DNA of 37,104 nucleotides from Acidovorax sp. CF316 (GTDB lineage Bacteria > Pseudomonadota > Gammaproteobacteria > Burkholderiales > Burkholderiaceae_C), in assembly GCF_000276605.1 (NCBI RefSeq), contig NZ_AKJX01000118.1, positions 1-37,104 of the forward strand, read 5' to 3'. Shown in pieces: positions 1-10,109 of this stretch. The notes beneath the pieces were generated by a model. That model was not told the origin of the DNA. It ran no database searches and saw nothing but the letters and a program-made list of their open reading frames with translations. The position numbers were made by a program, and so were the translations under genes. Positions within the stretch are counted from its first letter, which is position 1. Each line of letters opens with the position of its first letter.

Positions 1-634
1 CCATCAGGCTTTCCTTGGCCAGGAGCACCGCCTTCTCGGCCGTGCCGCCGATGCCGATGCCGAGCATGCCCGGCGGGCACCAGCCTGCGCCCATGGTGGG
101 CACGGTCTTGAGCACCCAGTCGATGACGCTGTCGCCGGGGTTGAGCATGATCATCTTGCTCTTGTTCTCGCTGCCGCCGCCCTTGGCCGCCACGGTGATG
201 TCCACCGTGTTGCCGGGAACGATCTGCGCGAAGATCACCGCGGGCGTGTTGTCCTTGGTGTTCTTGCGGTCGAACTGGGGGTCGGCCACCACGCTGGCGC
301 GCAGGGTGTTGTCGGGGTGGTTGTAGCCGCGGCGCACGCCTTCGTTGATGGCATCTTCCAGGCCGGCGGGGAAACCCTCCCAACGCACGTCCATGCCCAC
401 CTTGAGGAACACGTTGACGATGCCGGTGTCTTGGCAGATGGGGCGCTGGCCGGTGGCGCTCATCTTGCTGTTGGTCAGGATCTGGGCGATGGCGTCCTTG
501 GCCGCGGCGCTCTGCTCACGCTCGTAGGCGCGCGCCAGGTGGGCGATGTAGTCGGTGGGGTGGTAGTAGGAGATGTACTGCAGCGCAGCAGCAACGGACT
601 CGACGAGATCGTCGTACTTGATCGTGGTGGTCAT
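1..634 (-). CDS. Class I fumarate hydratase (Fe-S), N-terminal part, cut by window edge
   Basis: Class I fumarases interconvert fumarate and L-malate in the TCA cycle using an oxygen-sensitive [4Fe-4S] cluster. The first 211 residues are visible and begin MTTTIKYDDL. A cluster-ligand-type Cys lies in RPICQDTG (about residue 67), and a second in GAGWCPPGMLGIG near residue 190. The AKGGGSENKSKM stretch is also typical of the alpha domain of class I fumarases and tartrate dehydratases. The ATG at 634 is the natural start, although no strong Shine-Dalgarno precedes it. The C-terminal domain lies beyond the left edge, so a split alpha-subunit form cannot be excluded. A LysR gene ends 134 bp upstream on the same strand. 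A second, unrelated fumarase (fumC) sits at 8552-9937. L(+)-tartrate dehydratase is the main alternative. Confidence 0.9.
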   Translation of the reverse strand, partial: MTTTIKYDDLVESVAAALQYISYYHPTDYIAHLARAYEREQSAAAKDAIAQILTNSKMSATGQRPICQDTGIVNVFLKVGMDVRWEGFPAGLEDAINEGVRRGYNHPDNTLRASVVADPQFDRKNTKDNTPAVIFAQIVPGNTVDITVAAKGGGSENKSKMIMLNPGDSVIDWVLKTVPTMGAGWCPPGMLGIGIGGTAEKAVLLAKESLM

Positions 635-768
635 CGTGTTTCTGTCGTGGGCGGAGAGGAGCGCGTCTTTGCGCGCTGCTGGCTGTCCGGGGAAGACGCC
701 AGACTGCGATTATCCCATCCACGTGCTTACACCGTGCTGGCGCTCCGGCAAGCCCCTTGAAGGTTGGC

Positions 769-1656
769 CTATCGGCAATACCGCTGGAACAGCGTGGCCA
801 GCCTCCCAGCCGCCAGCGACAAGGGCGATGCCCGCAGCTTCAGGATGCCCAGCGTGAGCGCCGGGAGTTCCATGCGCAGGGGCACGCGCACGATCTGGCG
901 GGCATAGGGCTCGATGGACAGGAAGCGCTCGGGCAGCATCAGCAGCAGGTCGCTGCGCGTCATCAGGCTCCAGGACACGCCGAAGGTGTTGGCCTCCAGC
1001 AGCCGCTCGGGCACGGGCAGGCCCTCGCGCACGAAGCGCTCGAAAAGCACCGTGTGGTGGCTGCCCGGTGCCCGGTGCACCAGCCACTCGGCGTCGACCA
1101 GTTCCTCCCAGGTGGTGGCCCGGGCCAGGGGATGGCCAGGGCGGCAGGCCACCATCATCTGGATGGGGGCGATGGGGTCGAGCTCCAGGTCGGAATCCAG
1201 CGACCCCTCGACGGCCGCGGCCACGGCAAAATCCACGAAGCCTTCGCGCAGCTGCGGCAGGGCCAGGGGCATCAGGCCCTCGAACAGCCGCACCTGGGCC
1301 TGCGGCATCTCGCGCTTGAACTCGCGCAGCACTTCGGGCAATGCCCCCATGAACACCACCGGGGTGACGGACACCGCCACCGAGGCCTGCTGGCCGCCCT
1401 GCAACTGGCGGATGTCCTGGCGTGCCATGGCCAGTTGCGCCTGTACCAGGCGCGCGCGGATGGTGAGTTGCCGCCCGCATTCGGTCAGATCGACACCGCG
1501 GGAGCTGCGGTGCACCAGCGGGGCGTCCACCTCGGCCTCCAGCTCGCGGATGGCCTTGGTCACGGCTGGCTGGCTGATCCCGAGCGCACGGGCCGCCGCC
1601 CGGATGCTGCCTGAATCCACGACCTGCAGCAGGGCTTTGAGCTGGTAGTCCTTCAT
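769..1656 (-). CDS. LysR-family transcriptional regulator
   Basis: A 295-residue LysR-type DNA-binding regulator. The N-terminal winged helix-turn-helix spans about residues 3-62 (MKDYQLKALLQVVDSGSI, then AARALGISQPAVTKAIRELE). It is followed by a LysR substrate-binding domain at roughly 90-290. The ATG at 1656 was chosen because the HTH begins immediately after it; the frame stays open upstream but gives no family-like sequence. The gene is divergent from the amidase, Bug receptor and phosphatase-family genes, with a 115-bp intergenic region, so it probably controls them and itself. A small dyad, AACC-TGT-GGTT at 1667-1677, lies just upstream of its start but lacks clean T-N11-A geometry. 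The inducer is unknown. Confidence 0.92.
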   Translation of the reverse strand: MKDYQLKALLQVVDSGSIRAAARALGISQPAVTKAIRELEAEVDAPLVHRSSRGVDLTECGRQLTIRARLVQAQLAMARQDIRQLQGGQQASVAVSVTPVVFMGALPEVLREFKREMPQAQVRLFEGLMPLALPQLREGFVDFAVAAAVEGSLDSDLELDPIAPIQMMVACRPGHPLARATTWEELVDAEWLVHRAPGSHHTVLFERFVREGLPVPERLLEANTFGVSWSLMTRSDLLLMLPERFLSIEPYARQIVRVPLRMELPALTLGILKLRASPLSLAAGRLATLFQRYCR

Positions 1657-1771
1657 GTCGGGTGACAACCTGTGGTTATTGCCAAAGTGTTCAAGGCATC
1701 TTACGCGAGAGCCTCTGCCCCCGTACGCTGTGTCCATTCCACCGCCATCCACCGCAACAAGGACCTGCCCG

Positions 1772-3187
1772 ATGTACGACACCTCCCAGGAACTCTGGCG
1801 CCTGGGCGCCGCAGAAACGGCCGCTGCCATCCGGCGCCGGGACATCTCTTGCCGGGAGGTGACGTCCAGCGTGCTGGCGCGCATCCAGGCCGCCAACCCC
1901 CGAGTGAATGCCCTGACCGAGGTGCTCGGCGAGGCCGCGCTGGCCGCTGCGGACGCGGCCGACCGGCAGGTCGCCGCAGGCGGGCCGCTGGGCGTGCTGC
2001 ACGGCGTGCCGGTCACCACCAAGGTCAACGTGGACCAGGCGGGCCTGGCGACGACCAATGGATCGGTGCTTCAGCGCGGACTCATTGCGCAGGAAGACGC
2101 GCCGGTCGTGGCCAACCTGCGCCGTGCCGGCGCCATCCTGGTGGGTCGCACGAACACCGCCACGTATTCGGTGCGCTGGTTCACGGACAACGCGGTGCAT
2201 GGCCGCACCCTCAACCCCTGGGACGCAGGCACCACGCCCGGGGGCTCCAGCGGCGGGGCTGCCGTCGCGGTGGCCTGCGGCATGGGCGCCATCGCCCATG
2301 GCAACGACATGGGCGGATCGATCCGCTACCCCGCCTACTGCTGCGGTGTGGCCGGGCTGCGCCCCACGGTGGGTCGCATCCCCGCCTACAACCCGAGCGC
2401 GGCGGCGGAGCGCGGCATCACCGCACAGCTGATGTCCGCCCAGGGGCCGCTGGCGCGCTCGGTGGCCGACCTGCGGCTGGCGATGCAGGCCATGGCGCTG
2501 TTCGACGCGCGCGACCCGAACTGCGTGCCGTGGCCGCAGGCACCGGAATCCGCACCCCGGGGCGGCTTGAGGGTGGCGCTGTGCCGGTCGTACCCGGGCA
2601 TCGCGGCCCACCCCGCCGTGGTGCAGGCGCTCGACGAGGCTGCGCGCTGGCTGGCCGATGCGGGCTATACCGTGGAAGAAGTCCAGCCCCCGGCGCTGCG
2701 GGAGGCGGCCGAGCTGTGGCGTGTGCTCGGCGTCGAGGACGGCCGCCGCGGCATCAGCGCCGCCATTCGCGACCATGGGGACGATGCCATGCGGTTGAGC
2801 CAGGGGTTCATGGAGCAGGGCATTGCCGAGGGCGGGCGCGATGCCTTCCAGGACGCTCTGGCCCAGCGTGCCGGACTGGCGCGGCAGTGGTCGGTGTTTC
2901 TGGACCGGTTTGCGCTGCTGCTCGTGCCCGTGTCCTGGCAACCCCCTGCGTCGCAGGACGAGGACACGCAGTCCTGGCCACGCTTTCGGGCGCTGCTCGA
3001 TGCGCAAAGCCCCTTGCTGGCCACGGCCTGCCTGGGCCTGCCGGGCATTTCCGTACCCACCGGCTTGCACGCATCGGTGCCCATCGGCGTGCAGCTGGTG
3101 GCCGCCCGCTTCCGCGACGACCTGCTGCTCGATGCGGCGCAGGTGATCGAAGAAGGCGCCGGTTTCGTTGCGCTGCTGAACCGTTGA
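1772..3187 (+). CDS. Amidase signature family hydrolase (GatA-like amidase)
   Basis: A 471-residue amidase of the amidase signature family, which hydrolyses carboxamides with a Ser-cisSer-Lys triad. The triad is visible: Lys84 in GVPVTTKVNV, cis-Ser159 in PGGSSGGAAVAV, and nucleophile Ser183 in DMGGSIRYPA. The length fits stand-alone amidases. The ATG at 1772 is preceded by AAGGA and matches family N-termini; upstream in-frame codons read as non-coding. No gatB or gatC is present, so a catabolic role is more likely than Glu-tRNA amidotransfer. The Bug receptor starts 44 bp downstream, indicating one transcript, and the divergent LysR gene suggests substrate-induced expression. The substrate cannot be read from the sequence. 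Confidence 0.93.
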   Translation: MYDTSQELWRLGAAETAAAIRRRDISCREVTSSVLARIQAANPRVNALTEVLGEAALAAADAADRQVAAGGPLGVLHGVPVTTKVNVDQAGLATTNGSVLQRGLIAQEDAPVVANLRRAGAILVGRTNTATYSVRWFTDNAVHGRTLNPWDAGTTPGGSSGGAAVAVACGMGAIAHGNDMGGSIRYPAYCCGVAGLRPTVGRIPAYNPSAAAERGITAQLMSAQGPLARSVADLRLAMQAMALFDARDPNCVPWPQAPESAPRGGLRVALCRSYPGIAAHPAVVQALDEAARWLADAGYTVEEVQPPALREAAELWRVLGVEDGRRGISAAIRDHGDDAMRLSQGFMEQGIAEGGRDAFQDALAQRAGLARQWSVFLDRFALLLVPVSWQPPASQDEDTQSWPRFRALLDAQSPLLATACLGLPGISVPTGLHASVPIGVQLVAARFRDDLLLDAAQVIEEGAGFVALLNR

Positions 3188-3231
3188 ATCCCCCCTGCGT
3201 TCGTCCATCCACAATCCTTGCGAGGTGCCCC

Positions 3232-4242
3232 ATGTCCCCTGACGATATTTCCCCTTCTCCCACGCTTGCGCTGCACCGGCGCAAGCTGGCCCTGTTGGGT
3301 GGCATGCTGGCGGCGGCTGGCCTGCCGATGGGCGCCAGCGCGCAGTCCAAGGACTACGCAACCATGCTGATGCCGTTTCCGCCCGGTGGGGCGGGCGACT
3401 TCCTGGCGCGGGTTCTGGCCGACAAGCTCAAGGCTGAGCTGGGCCGCAATGTGGTCGTGGACAACCGTCCCGGCGGCGCCACCCGCATCGCGGGCGAGGC
3501 GCTGCGCAATGCACCGGCCGATGGCGGCACCGTACTGCTCTCGCCCGTGGACCCCATGTTCATCGGCCCGGCGATCTACTCCGGCATGCGCTATGACCCG
3601 ATGAAGGACTTTCGGCCCATCACCGATGTGGCGGCGCTGCAGTTCGGCATTGCCGTGGCGGCCCATTCGCCGCACAAGACGCTGGCACAGTACCTGCAAG
3701 CCGCCCGCGCCCAGACTGCGCAGGCGGACATCGGCATCTCGCTGATCGGGTCGCTGCTGCACTTCCTGGCCATGGACTTCATGGCCCAGTCCGCTTCCAA
3801 GGGGCAGATCGTGCCCTACAAGGGTGGCACGCCCATGCTCAACGACCTGCTGGCCGGGCAGATCCCTGCCGGCATGGATGCGACCACTACCTTCATGGAG
3901 TTCCACCGCGCCGGCAAGATCCGCGTGCTGGCCGTGTCGGGCAGCCGCCGCGCGGCCAGCTTGCCCGATGTGCCCACGTTCGCGGAGTCGGGCTTTCCCG
4001 ACCTGGTCGCGACCTCGGGCTACGTGGTCTATGCGCGTGCGGACACCCTGCCCGCCGCCGTGGGCCAATGGAACAAGGCGCTGCGCAGGGTCCTGGCCCA
4101 GGACGAGGTGCGCGCCAAGCTGCTGCATGCGGGCTACGACCCGGTGCCGGGCTCCGAGCCGGCAGACGTGTCGGCAGCCACCGAGCGCGCTGCGGCGCGC
4201 TGGCTGCCGGTCATCAAGAAGTCCGGGTTCAAGGGCGACTGA
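3232..4242 (+). CDS. Bug/TTT-family periplasmic substrate-binding receptor
   Basis: A 336-residue tripartite tricarboxylate transporter (TctC/Bug) receptor. These periplasmic proteins bind organic acids, amides and related solutes. A signal peptide covers about residues 1-37: a twin-arginine-like HRRKLALLGG, a hydrophobic core, and probable cleavage near GASAQS. The mature part has family hallmarks: MPFPPGGAGDFLARVLA, VVVDNRPGGATRIAGEALR, the YDPMKDFRPI region and IPAGMDATTTFMEF. It lies 44 bp after the amidase and 59 bp before the phosphatase-family gene. No tctA or tctB membrane subunit is encoded in the window. Orphan Bug receptors are common in Burkholderiales and may use a distant transporter or act in signalling. 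The ligand is probably the amidase substrate or product (inference). Confidence 0.93.
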   Translation: MSPDDISPSPTLALHRRKLALLGGMLAAAGLPMGASAQSKDYATMLMPFPPGGAGDFLARVLADKLKAELGRNVVVDNRPGGATRIAGEALRNAPADGGTVLLSPVDPMFIGPAIYSGMRYDPMKDFRPITDVAALQFGIAVAAHSPHKTLAQYLQAARAQTAQADIGISLIGSLLHFLAMDFMAQSASKGQIVPYKGGTPMLNDLLAGQIPAGMDATTTFMEFHRAGKIRVLAVSGSRRAASLPDVPTFAESGFPDLVATSGYVVYARADTLPAAVGQWNKALRRVLAQDEVRAKLLHAGYDPVPGSEPADVSAATERAAARWLPVIKKSGFKGD

Positions 4243-4301
4243 GGGAGGGGCCTGCACTGCGCTGTGCTGGCACCGGCCGATTCCCGGTGACACTACCGGG
4301 C

Positions 4302-5129
4302 ATGACCTTTCCCACGTCCGAACTCGCGTTTCTGGGGGCTGTGCTCGCGGACGCGGCCCGCACGCAGATCATGCCCCGCTTCGCGCGCCTGTCCGGCGTG
4401 GACCGCCGGCAAAAGACCTCGGCTTTCGATATCGTGACCGAGGCCGACGAGGCGGCAGAGGCCGCCATCCTGTCGGCCCTGCGTGCGCGGCATGGTGATG
4501 CCGCGGCGTATGTCGGGGAGGAAGCTGCCGGGCGCGACCCGGCGCTGCTCGCATCCATCGCCATGGCCGACCTGGCCTTCATCGTCGACCCGCTGGATGG
4601 CACGAAGAATTTCGCCTCGGGCCTGCCGCTGTTCGGGGTGATGGCAGCGGTGACCGTGGCGGGTGAGGTGGTCGCTGCCGCCATCCACGACCCGGTGCGC
4701 GCGGATACGGCCTTTGCGATGAAGGGCGGTGGCGCGTGGATGGAGTCGGCGGGCGGCGAGCGCACGGTGCTGCAAGTGGCGCAGCCCGTTCCCGTGGGGG
4801 AGATGGAGTGCGTGGTCGGCACCAACTTCCTGCCGGAGCCGTTGCGCACCCAGGTGAATTCGCGGCTGTCACGCCTGGGCATGAGCACCTGGTTTCGCTG
4901 TGCGGCGCACGAGTACCGGCTGGCGGCAGCAGGCCATGTGCATGCGGTGTTCTACAACCGGCTCATGCCCTGGGACCACGCGGCCGGGTGGCTGCTGCAC
5001 CGGGAGGCGGGCGGGTACTCGGGCCACTTCGATGGCAGCGCCTACCGGCCGTCGCACACGACCGGCGGGCTGATTTGTGCGCCCGACCAGGGCAGTTTCC
5101 ATGCGCTGCGCGAGGTCTTGCTGGCCTAG
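4302..5129 (+). CDS. Inositol monophosphatase family protein
   Basis: A 275-residue member of the inositol-monophosphatase/FBPase/CysQ superfamily of Mg-dependent phosphatases. The metal-binding motifs are complete: GEE at 72-74, VDPLDGTKNF with Asp96 and Asp99, and WDHAAG at 224-229. The family dephosphorylates inositol phosphate, histidinol phosphate, 3'-phosphoadenosine phosphate and similar compounds; the sequence does not single out one. The ATG at 4302 starts MTFPTSELAF, a standard family N-terminus. It follows the Bug gene by 59 bp and probably belongs to the same transcript. Its stop overlaps by 4 bp, tail to tail, with the acidic-protein gene on the opposite strand. It is not the housekeeping suhB by context. 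Confidence 0.9.
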   Translation: MTFPTSELAFLGAVLADAARTQIMPRFARLSGVDRRQKTSAFDIVTEADEAAEAAILSALRARHGDAAAYVGEEAAGRDPALLASIAMADLAFIVDPLDGTKNFASGLPLFGVMAAVTVAGEVVAAAIHDPVRADTAFAMKGGGAWMESAGGERTVLQVAQPVPVGEMECVVGTNFLPEPLRTQVNSRLSRLGMSTWFRCAAHEYRLAAAGHVHAVFYNRLMPWDHAAGWLLHREAGGYSGHFDGSAYRPSHTTGGLICAPDQGSFHALREVLLA

Positions 5130-5479
5130 GCGGGCTCGTCCTCGGCCCCGGGCTCTTCGCTTTCTTCTTCGGGGTACAGGTCCGCATCCACGTCCACTGC
5201 GGGTTCGGCGGCCAGTTCGCTGTCGGCATCGTCGGGCGAGAAGGCCTCCATGTGGTCGGGCAGGATGTCGCGGGCCTCGCGGTGCAGGCCGGGTTCCACG
5301 CTGGCGCGCTCGCCGGTGCCGTGGCGGTCGGTGTCCATCTCCGGGTCGGTGCTGTAGACGCCTGCGCTGTCGCTGCCCGAATCGGATGCATCGCTGGGCC
5401 CCATGCTGTCGTTGCCGGTGGCGCTGTGGGTGGGCGGAAGGTTGTCGGCATCGATGCCGAGCAGGCTGCTGGTGGCCAT
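5126..5479 (-). CDS. Small, highly acidic, probably disordered protein
   Basis: A 117-residue protein of unknown function. The start at 5479 (MATSSLLGIDADNLPP) is supported by GGAGA at good spacing. The sequence is rich in Asp, Glu, Ser and Pro with almost no hydrophobic runs, and ends in a strongly acidic tail (DADLYPEEESEEPGAEDEPA), which suggests an intrinsically disordered soluble protein. There is no signal peptide, membrane segment or recognised domain. The gene converges on the phosphatase-family gene with a 4-bp overlap of stop codons. Coding status is supported by the ribosome site and a coherent amino-acid bias, but no family match is claimed. Confidence 0.65.
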   Translation of the reverse strand: MATSSLLGIDADNLPPTHSATGNDSMGPSDASDSGSDSAGVYSTDPEMDTDRHGTGERASVEPGLHREARDILPDHMEAFSPDDADSELAAEPAVDVDADLYPEEESEEPGAEDEPA

Positions 5480-5755
5480 GGAAATCTCCGATCTGGCTGG
5501 CTGGGTGCGCACCGGTCAACGTGAATCGGCACGTCAATGGCGGTGCGGCCACTGTGGTGCCATGGTGCACGCGCCGGGCGGCGTGCGCTGTAAGAACATG
5601 CCGACGATTGCTACGGATGGTCACGCGGGCCGATGGCCTGGTCGGCAACGCTGGCGGGTCCCGCGCGAAGGCGCCAGCGTCTGTCTGCGGATGCGAGCGG
5701 CCCGGGCCCATGCTGCCGTGCAGGGGCGGCCCCGTTACAGGGGCAACGAGGGGGC

Positions 5756-7909
5756 TTACAAGCTTCCGATGACGGAGGGTGTGAAGTCCACGGCACCCTC
5801 CGGTTTTTCGCCCTGCGACCAGGCGAACAGCGAATCCGCCGGCATGGGGCGGGCAAAAAAGAAGCCTTGCAGTTCGTCACAGTCCATGCCCAGCAGGATG
5901 TCGCGCTGGCCCATGGTTTCCACGCCTTCGGCCACCACGCGCAGGCCCAGTGCGTGCGCCAGGCTGACCACGGCGCTCACCACGGCGCGGGCGTCTTCGC
6001 TGTTTTCCAGATCGTTCACGAAGCTGCGGTCGATCTTCAGCTGCTGCGCGGGCAACTGGCGCAGGTAGTTGAGGCTGGAGTAGCCGGTGCCGAAGTCGTC
6101 GATGGACAGGAACACGCCGATGCGCGCCAGCCCGTCGAAGGTGCGCTGCGTGGCCTTGATGTCTTCCATGGCCACCGACTCGGTGATCTCACACAGCAGC
6201 TGCGAGGCATCCAGGCCGTGGAACTGGAGCGCCTGGCCGATGCGCTCGGCCAGGCCGCTTTCGCGCAGCTGGTGCACCGACAGGTTGATGGCCACGCGCA
6301 TGCGCATGCCGCTGCGTGCCCATTCGGCCGTCTGGCGGCAGGCCTCGTTGATGACCCAGCTTCCCAGGCGCCCGATCAGGCCGAAGCGCTCGGCCAGCGC
6401 GATGAAGACCAGCGGGCTCACCATGCCGTGCTTGGGGTGGTTCCAGCGCAGCAGGGCCTCCACGCCGCTGATCTGGCCGCGCGTGCCGTCGATCTTGGGC
6501 TGGTAGTGCAGCGCCAGCTCGCCTCGGTCCAGCGCCTGGCGCAGGTCGTTGAGCAGCTCCAGCTGTTCGGAGGCATCCGAGCCCATGTGGGGCTCGAACA
6601 GGGCGTAGCAGCCACCGCCCGCGCGCTTGGCGGCGTACATGGCCGCATCGGCGTTGGCCACGAGCTTGGTGCGCTCGCCATGGTCGGGGTGCACCACGAT
6701 GCCGATGGAGCAGGCGATCTGCACCTTCTTGCCGGACACCTCGAAGGGCTGCGCCAGCGACTCCAGCACGCGGTTGGCCATGCTGACGCAGGCGGCCACG
6801 TCGGTCACATCTTCCAGCAGGATCAGGAATTCATCGCCACCCACGCGGGCCACGGTGTCGCACTCGCGTGCTTCCTTGCGCAGCCGGTCGGCGGCGCTGC
6901 GCAGGATCACGTCGCCCGCCGCATGGCCGAAGGAGTCGTTGATGGGCTTGAAGCCGTCAAGGTCCACGAACAGCACGGCCAGCCGGTCTTCCACGCGCAG
7001 GTGGTTGGTGCGGTCCAGGCGCAGCAGGGCGTGGATGAGGCGGTCTTCGAACAGCAGGCGGTTGGGCAGGCCGGTGAGGGCGTCGGCAAAGGCGCGCTTT
7101 TGCAGCTCGTCGTTGGCCGCTTGCAGGCGGGTGTTGCTCTCGCGCAGCGACTGGGTGAGCTGCTGCGCCGTGTTCTGCAGCCGCGCGTCCAGGATGGAGG
7201 TGAACAGGGTGCTCACCAGCAGCATGCCGGTGGCGATGAGCACCATGGCCGTCAGGCCCGGACCGCCCAGTTCGCCGGCGCTCTGGCACACGGCGCCCAC
7301 CGCAAACCGGGCCGCCGCCATGCCGGTGTAGTGCATGCCGCAGATGGCGACGGCCATCACGAAGGAGGCGGCCAGCTGGTAGGGCAGGCGCTGGCTGGGC
7401 CGCACGCGGCGCAGCAGCTTGAAGATGAGCAGCGCCGAGGCCGAGGCCAGCACCGCGATCAGCACCGACAGCACCACCACCCGCAGGTCCCAGACGATGC
7501 CGGGGTTCATGTCCATGGCCGCCATGCCGATGTAGTGCATGCCGCTGATGCCGGCCCCCATCACCAGCGCGCCCAGCGCCAGCTGCACGCGGCCGAAATG
7601 CTCGCGGCTGGCCAGCTCCAGCGCCACGCCCGATGCGGCCACGGCCGCCAGCCAGGACAGCAGGGTGGCCCCGCCGGAAAACCCGATCTCGATGGGCAGC
7701 TTGAACGCCTGCATGCCCAGGAAGTGCATGGACCAGATGCCTGTGCCCATGACGATGGAGCCCGCCGCCCACCAGGCCAGGCCCACGCGGCGCTGCGCCG
7801 TGCGCACGCGCCGGGCCAGGTCCAGCGTGACGTACGAGGCCAGCATGGCGATGGCAAAGGACGCGGCCACCACGAACAGGTTGTAGCTGAAGGGCATGAA
7901 CGTGTTCAT
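5756..7909 (-). CDS. MHYT-GGDEF-EAL cyclic-di-GMP signalling protein
   Basis: A 717-residue inner-membrane protein with the order MHYT sensor, GGDEF, EAL. The N-terminal seven-helix region (about 10-240) holds three MHYT-type motifs: SMHFLGM at 60-66, GMHYIGM at 123-129 and GMHYTGM at 191-197. These are proposed to bind a metal and sense a diatomic gas. A short coiled linker (about 245-272) follows. The GGDEF motif is intact at 357-361, with an RxxD inhibitory site (RECD, 348-351) five residues before it. The EAL domain keeps EAL (484-486), DDFGTGYSS (604-612) and EGVE (661-664), so both synthase and phosphodiesterase activities look possible. Architecture matches MucR-like proteins. The start at 7909 has no obvious Shine-Dalgarno; Met at 7897 is an alternative. 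Confidence 0.95.
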   Translation of the reverse strand: MNTFMPFSYNLFVVAASFAIAMLASYVTLDLARRVRTAQRRVGLAWWAAGSIVMGTGIWSMHFLGMQAFKLPIEIGFSGGATLLSWLAAVAASGVALELASREHFGRVQLALGALVMGAGISGMHYIGMAAMDMNPGIVWDLRVVVLSVLIAVLASASALLIFKLLRRVRPSQRLPYQLAASFVMAVAICGMHYTGMAAARFAVGAVCQSAGELGGPGLTAMVLIATGMLLVSTLFTSILDARLQNTAQQLTQSLRESNTRLQAANDELQKRAFADALTGLPNRLLFEDRLIHALLRLDRTNHLRVEDRLAVLFVDLDGFKPINDSFGHAAGDVILRSAADRLRKEARECDTVARVGGDEFLILLEDVTDVAACVSMANRVLESLAQPFEVSGKKVQIACSIGIVVHPDHGERTKLVANADAAMYAAKRAGGGCYALFEPHMGSDASEQLELLNDLRQALDRGELALHYQPKIDGTRGQISGVEALLRWNHPKHGMVSPLVFIALAERFGLIGRLGSWVINEACRQTAEWARSGMRMRVAINLSVHQLRESGLAERIGQALQFHGLDASQLLCEITESVAMEDIKATQRTFDGLARIGVFLSIDDFGTGYSSLNYLRQLPAQQLKIDRSFVNDLENSEDARAVVSAVVSLAHALGLRVVAEGVETMGQRDILLGMDCDELQGFFFARPMPADSLFAWSQGEKPEGAVDFTPSVIGSL

Positions 7910-8551
7910 GGAATGGAGCAGGAGAAAAAGGCGGTTGTGGATAGGCAGGTTGCGCCAGCCCAGGCGCGCCGTCAAGAGGGCGTGCCTGTGCTGGAGGCGG
8001 AGCCTGTTCACGGTCTCTCTCAGGGCGCGCGCAGGCCGCGGCCACACCCGGTTGCAGGCCCCAAAGGGCCAACCAAGACATGCATGCCCAGCGCAAGAAG
8101 GGGAGGGGCGGCGGGGCTGGCTCCAGGTGCCGGTCGGATGGCATCTGCAGCGCCGCTGCCTGGGTTCCATGGGGCTTGGCGCGCCCAGGACGGCACGGCC
8201 CGGAAAAAGACCGTGAACGGGTTCTTTCTGGAGCAAAGTGTACCAATTTGTTGCAAGATTTGTTGGGGTGCGGGCTCTAGGTATGTAACCGGGCGCCCCA
8301 GGTGTGCCCCATTGGGCCCTGCCCATCCGGGCGCCGTGGCGTCACAATCCGGAGGAGCCCGTGTACCGGGTGAGGGGCATTTCCCCGGCTACCGTCCATG
8401 CCTCTGAGTTGGTAATGAGAATTGTTCTGTTTTGCCTTATGCTCCCGGGCGCGCCGGGTTCCCCCCGGCCACCCCTTTTCTCGGCCCGTGGCTGGCGCAC
8501 CGGGCCGTGCTGTTCCCTGTGGCAGTTGTTTACCCTGGAGTACCGTTTTCC
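7910..8551. other. 642-bp divergent intergenic region between the MHYT gene and fumC
   Basis: No credible gene is seen here. Frames remain open over much of it only because of high GC. The most AT-rich part, near 8240-8270, holds a direct repeat of TTTGTTG spaced about one helical turn apart. The Fur-like site at 8411-8429 is the clearest regulatory signal. I could not assign a convincing -35/-10 pair for either gene. The MHYT gene therefore may carry a long untranslated leader. Confidence 0.5.
8411..8429 (+). promoter_or_regulatory. Candidate Fur box upstream of fumC
   Basis: The 19-mer GGTAATGAGAATTGTTCTG agrees with the classical Fur consensus at 13 of 19 positions by eye. It contains an AGAA-N3-TTCT dyad core. 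It stands in a local AT-rich patch 122 bp upstream of the fumC start. In pseudomonads fumC is known to be Fur-repressed and made when iron is scarce, which fits this position. It has not been tested against a position weight matrix. Confidence 0.55.
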
Positions 8552-9937
<1,386 letters not shown>

Positions 9938-10100
9938 GAGGCTGACAATCTTTCGCCCATGCCCGCCTTGCACGCCAAAACACCCCGGCTCGTCGTTGCA
10001 AATGCTCGCCATAGCCCGCGCTATGGCTGTGCTTTGCGCCTGGATCCGGTGCGTTCTGGCGCGCCCCTCGGACACGGTCAAAAAATTCCCAGCCTCTGAG
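9938..10100. repeat. Palindromic element 1 (MITE/REP-like), 163 bp
   Basis: The element begins GAGGCTGACAATCTTTCG and ends AAAATTCCCAGCCTCTGAG, so its ends are imperfect inverted repeats. It is symmetric about a central GCCATAGC-N4-GCTATGGC (10008-10015 and 10020-10027), with further matching arms such as TTGCAAATGC against GCTTTGCGC. It starts one base after the fumC stop. It encodes no protein and shares its end pattern and an internal CGTCGTTGC with the element at 10510-10625. Confidence 0.7.
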
Positions 10101-10109
10101 TCCGTTCAC

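Noticed and set aside
1657..1771. LysR operator AACC-TGT-GGTT upstream of the first LysR gene
   Set aside because: The dyad is only 4 bp per arm and does not give the T-N11-A spacing, so it was not listed as a site.
3232..4242. Fusion of the amidase and Bug receptor because one frame is open from 1672 to 4242
   Set aside because: The frame upstream of 3232 is a shadow of the amidase in another frame; the receptor has its own signal peptide and start.
7910..8326. N-terminal extension of the MHYT protein by 139 codons from the open upstream frame
   Set aside because: The extension is Arg/Pro/Gly-rich, unlike a membrane sensor N-terminus, and known MHYT proteins start just before the first helix.
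5633..8407. A plus-strand open frame of over 900 codons antisense to the MHYT-GGDEF-EAL gene
   Set aside because: Shadow of the opposite strand; all recognised motifs belong to the minus-strand protein.
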